This document shows positions 5,227 through 7,600 of a DNA stretch of 7,600 bases, piece after piece (positions within the stretch are counted from its first letter, which is position 1; every line of letters starts with the position of its first letter). The notes below the pieces were generated by a model. That model had not been told where the DNA came from. It ran no database searches and saw nothing but the letters and a program-made list of their open reading frames with translations. The DNA is from Opitutia bacterium. Lineage in GTDB: Bacteria; Verrucomicrobiota; Verrucomicrobiia; Opitutales; Coraliomargaritaceae. The stretch spans positions 1,119 to 8,718 of the forward strand of contig DOCS01000203.1 of assembly GCA_003503355.1 (NCBI GenBank), in the 5' to 3' direction. A program made the translations under genes and the position numbers.

Positions 5227-6024
5227 CTACTCGACCATTTTAAAGGACATGGTAAAGCTGTGCCCCTGCCCAGTCGGCATCACACCGCCGGAACCGACCC
5301 TGGAAAACGCGGCTTTGACCGACCGATCAAAGGCAGCATTGCCGGACGCGGGACGCAACCGGACATTGGAAATACGCCCGGAGCTGGACACGTCGAAGAC
5401 CACCGTGACGCCCAACTTCACCCCCGCGAGGTTGGCGGGTTTGATCCAAGCGCGGTTCAGGCGGCTATTCAGCTGATCCCCATAGCGCTGCAAGGCGCTG
5501 CGCTCGGCGGACGAGAGCGTGCGTGAACTGGAATCGTTGACCGCAATATTGGTCAGGCTACGCAGACTTTGGCTGATCTTGTCCGTATTGATCGTCGGCG
5601 CCTTAAAATTCGGCTTCGCCGACTGCGGCTTACGCGGCTTCGGCGTTTTGCGCGGATTATTCTTAAAAAAATCATCTGCCGACATCAACTGCGGCGCTTG
5701 ATGAGCGGGAACCGGCTTTGGCGTTGGCTTTGACTTCACCGGCTTCGGTAAAGGCTTCGAGACCACGGGCTCAGGTTTCGGCAACACTGGATCCGACACA
5801 TTCAACGGCTCCACATCCGGCAAATCAAACGCGGGGGGCAACTCCACTGGCGCGGCACTTTGAGTCGAATGCTGAGCACTACTGGGCGGCTCAACCATTT
5901 CAAACACGTGCAGCTTCTCCTTCGGCCGAAAGACATCCACAATCGTGAACAAAAAGAAGCCCAACAGCACACTCAGATGCAAAATCACTGATGCCCACAG
6001 TGCCTGATTTCTACCGATTGCCAT
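5227..6024 (-). CDS. TonB/TolA-like energy transducer
   Basis: This 265-residue periplasm-spanning protein is the third gene of a TolQ-TolR-TolA or ExbB-ExbD-TonB type operon. A single N-terminal anchor (about 9-31) contains S12-x3-H16, the Ser/His motif shared by TonB and TolA transmembrane helices and needed for coupling to the proton channel. A Pro/Lys-rich spacer (about 74-110, with KPLPKPVKSKPTPKPVP) should extend across the periplasm. The C-terminal domain (about 175-265) carries YGDQLNSRLNRAWIKP, VTVVFDVSSSGRISNVRL, SGNAAFDRSVKAAF and the terminal strand FTMSFKMVE. The Y...W..P pattern and SG..AFD motif resemble TolA/TonB C-terminal domains and lean to the TolA type. ATG 6024 lies 6 nt after the TolR-like stop codon, so translation is probably coupled. 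No TolB or Pal gene is visible in the window, so the choice between Tol and Ton roles stays open. Confidence 0.85.
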   Translation of the reverse strand: MAIGRNQALWASVILHLSVLLGFFLFTIVDVFRPKEKLHVFEMVEPPSSAQHSTQSAAPVELPPAFDLPDVEPLNVSDPVLPKPEPVVSKPLPKPVKSKPTPKPVPAHQAPQLMSADDFFKNNPRKTPKPRKPQSAKPNFKAPTINTDKISQSLRSLTNIAVNDSSSRTLSSAERSALQRYGDQLNSRLNRAWIKPANLAGVKLGVTVVFDVSSSGRISNVRLRPASGNAAFDRSVKAAFSRVGSGGVMPTGQGHSFTMSFKMVE

Positions 6025-6030
6025 ACCGCT

Positions 6031-6444
6031 TTATTGGACTTTGGTGTCCAAGCTGATCTTCGATAGCTTGCGCTGTTTGATCATGTCGATCACGGCGATG
6101 ACTTTTTGGTAGGGCAAAGTCGCATCCGCACGAATACTCAACACTGGGGCGGCGGGATCCATTGCCATCACGTCCAGAAACTCGCCGAGCTCTTGGAGTG
6201 ACACGTTTTCGTCGCCCCAATAATACTCACCTGCGGCGTCGACCGAAATCGCCTGAAAATCTTCGCGGTCTTCGGGCTGCGACTTGGATGCCTCGACGGG
6301 AAGATTGACATCGATGGTTTGCTCCAGCAGCGGCGTGGTGACCATGAAGATAATCAGCAGCGCGAACGCGAGGTCGATCAACGGCGTCACGTTGATCTCC
6401 GTCAGCGCGGAGAGCCGGTCTTTATGATGAAAGTTACGAGCCAC
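6031..6444 (-). CDS. ExbD/TolR-family proton-channel subunit
   Basis: This 137-residue inner-membrane protein partners the ExbB/TolQ-type protein to use the proton gradient and energise the TonB/TolA-like transducer. A short cytoplasmic start is followed by the family signature LTEINVTPLIDLAFALLIIF (14-33). D24 is the conserved transmembrane aspartate equivalent to ExbD D25/TolR D23. The periplasmic domain (about 45-137) includes ISVDAAGEYYWGDENVSLQEL, then VLSIRADATLPYQKVIAVID, both typical of ExbD/TolR. The start is GTG 6444; an in-frame stop lies just upstream and no ATG occurs before the signature, so GTG is required. It lies 15 nt after the TolQ-like gene and 6 nt before the transducer gene, a compact operon. 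Confidence 0.93.
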   Translation of the reverse strand: MARNFHHKDRLSALTEINVTPLIDLAFALLIIFMVTTPLLEQTIDVNLPVEASKSQPEDREDFQAISVDAAGEYYWGDENVSLQELGEFLDVMAMDPAAPVLSIRADATLPYQKVIAVIDMIKQRKLSKISLDTKVQ

Positions 6445-6459
6445 AGTTCAAAAGCGCCC

Positions 6460-7194
6460 TCAGGAATTCACAGCGGCTGCCTGAGCCTCCAGTTCAATAC
6501 GGTCGGCGACGGTGCTGGCGAAATTCTCCAGCTCGACGACCGCGATCTTGGTTTGCTGCAACAAATAGTTGTAACCAAACACCGAGGGAATCGCGACCAA
6601 CAGACCGGCCACCGTGGTTAACAGCGCACCGGACACACCGGGCGCCAGACTCTGCAGACTGGCGGAACCAGCGCCGGCCATGCCACCGAAAGCATCCATC
6701 ACCCCCCAGACCGTACCGAGCAGGCCGAGAAACGGCGCACCGCTGACGATCGATCCGAGTAGCACCATCTTCTCTTCATAGCGGATCAGTTGCTCCGCGA
6801 GGCCACGGCGAATCGCGTTTTCGACGTGCCCCATGCGCAGCGTGGCACGGTGGGTATCCTGATCGACCACGTCCCCGCCATAGCGAAAGAAGGCCTCCAG
6901 CGCCTCACGCACGACATTGTAATAAGGACCACTGCCCTTGCCGGGGCGTTCGGGCGGCAATTCCAACAGGTGCGATTCCTGCGTCAACAGGCGCTCGTAG
7001 CGCTTGTTTTGAGAGCGCAGACGGGAAAGGTCCATAAACTTGCTAAACAGCGTCGACCACGCCAGCATGCTGCAAAAGATAAGGATAAAAACGACGAGTT
7101 TACCGGCAAAATTAGACTGCGCGAAGTACGTAAACACATTGGCTCCTGAGGCGGCTTGAAAGCAAAGCGATTCAACTACAAAGATTGGGCTCAT
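6460..7194 (-). CDS. ExbB/TolQ/MotA-family proton-channel subunit
   Basis: This 244-residue inner-membrane protein is the first gene of the operon and forms the pentameric stator-like channel with the ExbD/TolR-type protein. Three transmembrane segments lie at about 30-50, 143-166 and 185-210, separated by a cytoplasmic loop, as in ExbB/TolQ. Signatures are SGAPFLGLLGTVWGVMDAF (151-169) with channel Thr161, and APGVSGALLTTVAGLL (184-199) with the Thr193/Thr194 pair, ending AIPSVFGYNYLL. The glutamate usual before ALL in E. coli ExbB (E176) and TolQ is Gly189 here, a variation I believe also occurs in Verrucomicrobiota-type sequences. ATG 7194 has no clear Shine-Dalgarno. A minus-strand TATACA (7227-7222) could be its -10 box. 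The hairpin repeat array lies about 100 nt upstream. Confidence 0.92.
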   Translation of the reverse strand: MSPIFVVESLCFQAASGANVFTYFAQSNFAGKLVVFILIFCSMLAWSTLFSKFMDLSRLRSQNKRYERLLTQESHLLELPPERPGKGSGPYYNVVREALEAFFRYGGDVVDQDTHRATLRMGHVENAIRRGLAEQLIRYEEKMVLLGSIVSGAPFLGLLGTVWGVMDAFGGMAGAGSASLQSLAPGVSGALLTTVAGLLVAIPSVFGYNYLLQQTKIAVVELENFASTVADRIELEAQAAAVNS

Positions 7195-7221
7195 TTTCTA
7201 AAAGGATGAAAGGGCATTTTG

Positions 7222-7227
7222 TGTATA
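7222..7227 (-). promoter_or_regulatory. Possible -10 box of the tolQ-like operon
   Basis: TATACA on the minus strand lies 27 nt before the start codon. The nearest -35-like TTGAAC (7254-7249) is 21 nt away, too far for a normal spacer, so the promoter is only suggested. Confidence 0.25.
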
Positions 7228-7312
7228 GACCTCCATTAACAGCAGGCGTTCAAATCCCCGCCAGCATAAAACCAAATTAGCCGAAAAAACCCCAAGGCCG
7301 CGCGCTAGTGAA

Positions 7313-7330
7313 ACAGACATTCCTGTCTGT
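7313..7330. repeat. Hairpin A of the repeat unit (ACAGACA-TTCC-TGTCTGT)
   Basis: A perfect 7-bp stem with a 4-nt loop. It recurs at 7424-7441 and 7535-7552, where one more A-T pair extends the stem to 8 bp. Confidence 0.85.
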
Positions 7331-7363
7331 CCCAACAGAGTCCGCAGCGGCATTATACAAATT

Positions 7364-7383
7364 CACAGGCAGTAATGCCTGTG
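7364..7383. repeat. Hairpin B of the repeat unit (CACAGGCA-GTAA-TGCCTGTG)
   Basis: A perfect 8-bp stem with a 4-nt loop. It recurs at 7475-7494 and begins again at 7586. The third copy has a changed loop (GTCA), leaving the visible stem bases intact. Confidence 0.85.
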
Positions 7384-7600
7384 TCACACCACGCGCGAGA
7401 ACCCAAGGCCGCGCGCTAGTGAAACAGACATTCCTGTCTGTTCCACCAGAGTCCGCAGCGGCATCATACAAATTCACAGGCAGTAATGCCTGTGTCACAC
7501 CACGCGCGAGAACCCAAGGCCGCGCGCTAGTGAAACAGACATTCCTGTCTGTTCCACCAGAGTCCGCAGCGGCATCATACAAATTCACAGGCAGTCATGC

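Larger units (their letters stand above)
7291..7600. repeat. Tandem array of a 111-bp hairpin-bearing repeat (2.8 copies, runs off window)
   Basis: Units begin with CCCAAGGCCGCGCG at 7291, 7402 and 7513, an exact 111-bp period; the third is cut by the window end. Unit 2 differs from unit 1 at about three positions, and unit 3 from unit 2 at one position in the visible part, so the array is recent or kept uniform. Each unit has two perfect hairpins and CGCGCG arms near its ends (CGCGCGCTAGTG and CACACCACGCGCG), making the whole unit loosely self-complementary. Because 111 is divisible by 3, the minus strand reads as a 37-residue repeat including TQALLPV. This is best seen as a by-product, as similar repeats are scattered between genes in related genomes. 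The array lies upstream of the tolQ-like operon. Confidence 0.9.

Noticed and set aside
7277..7588. Minus-strand frame encoding a 37-residue tandem repeat (TQALLPV...)
   Set aside because: It arises from a 111-bp DNA repeat whose period is divisible by 3 and whose conserved elements are hairpins; there is no plausible start signal or known domain.

Overview
The window is a stretch of bacterial chromosome with about eleven protein genes, one gene remnant and a tandem repeat array. The gene families suggest Verrucomicrobiota, perhaps a marine Opitutae/Puniceicoccales-type lineage. The hints are a DUF3127 protein, a secreted family usually mislabelled 'septum formation inhibitor Maf', a TolQ/TolR/TolA-like operon, and 111-bp hairpin-bearing repeats whose spurious translation contains 'TQALLPV'. 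This placement is inference from family knowledge, not from a marker gene.

Plus-strand half (1-2976): the window opens inside an unrecognised gene that ends at 294. An Rrf2-family regulator (403-891) follows. It has an IscR-like Cys/Cys/Cys/His pattern, a good sigma-70-type promoter (TTGACT, 16 nt, TATATT) and a palindrome between the promoter and the start codon. A DUF3127 protein (925-1326) lies 33 nt downstream, probably cotranscribed, and ends at a near-perfect intrinsic terminator (1348-1378). After about 325 nt without a recognisable gene come a YkgJ-type cysteine-cluster protein (1704-2027) and the secreted Maf-misnamed protein (2113-2976).

Minus-strand half (3118-7194): in transcription order from the right, a TolQ/ExbB, TolR/ExbD and TonB/TolA-like operon (7194 to 5227) should build a proton-driven energy-transducing complex across the inner membrane and periplasm. 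Next come a MarR-family regulator (5139-4690), a DoxX-family membrane protein (4625-4185), the remnant of a pirin/YhaK gene (about 4147-3955) and a secreted DUF4197 protein (3912-3118). The MarR and DoxX upstream regions carry matching 14-bp palindromes of the form CCTTGA-N2-TCAAGG. This points to one small regulon: an autoregulated MarR controlling DoxX and, before it was lost, the pirin.

Right edge (7291-7600): a 111-bp unit is tandemly repeated, 2.8 copies being visible. Each unit carries two perfect hairpins. The array lies upstream of tolQ and runs off the window.

I found no clear new defence, mobile or biosynthetic system. The most informative observations are the matched MarR operators, the internally deleted pirin gene, the hairpin repeat array and the Rrf2 promoter/operator arrangement.
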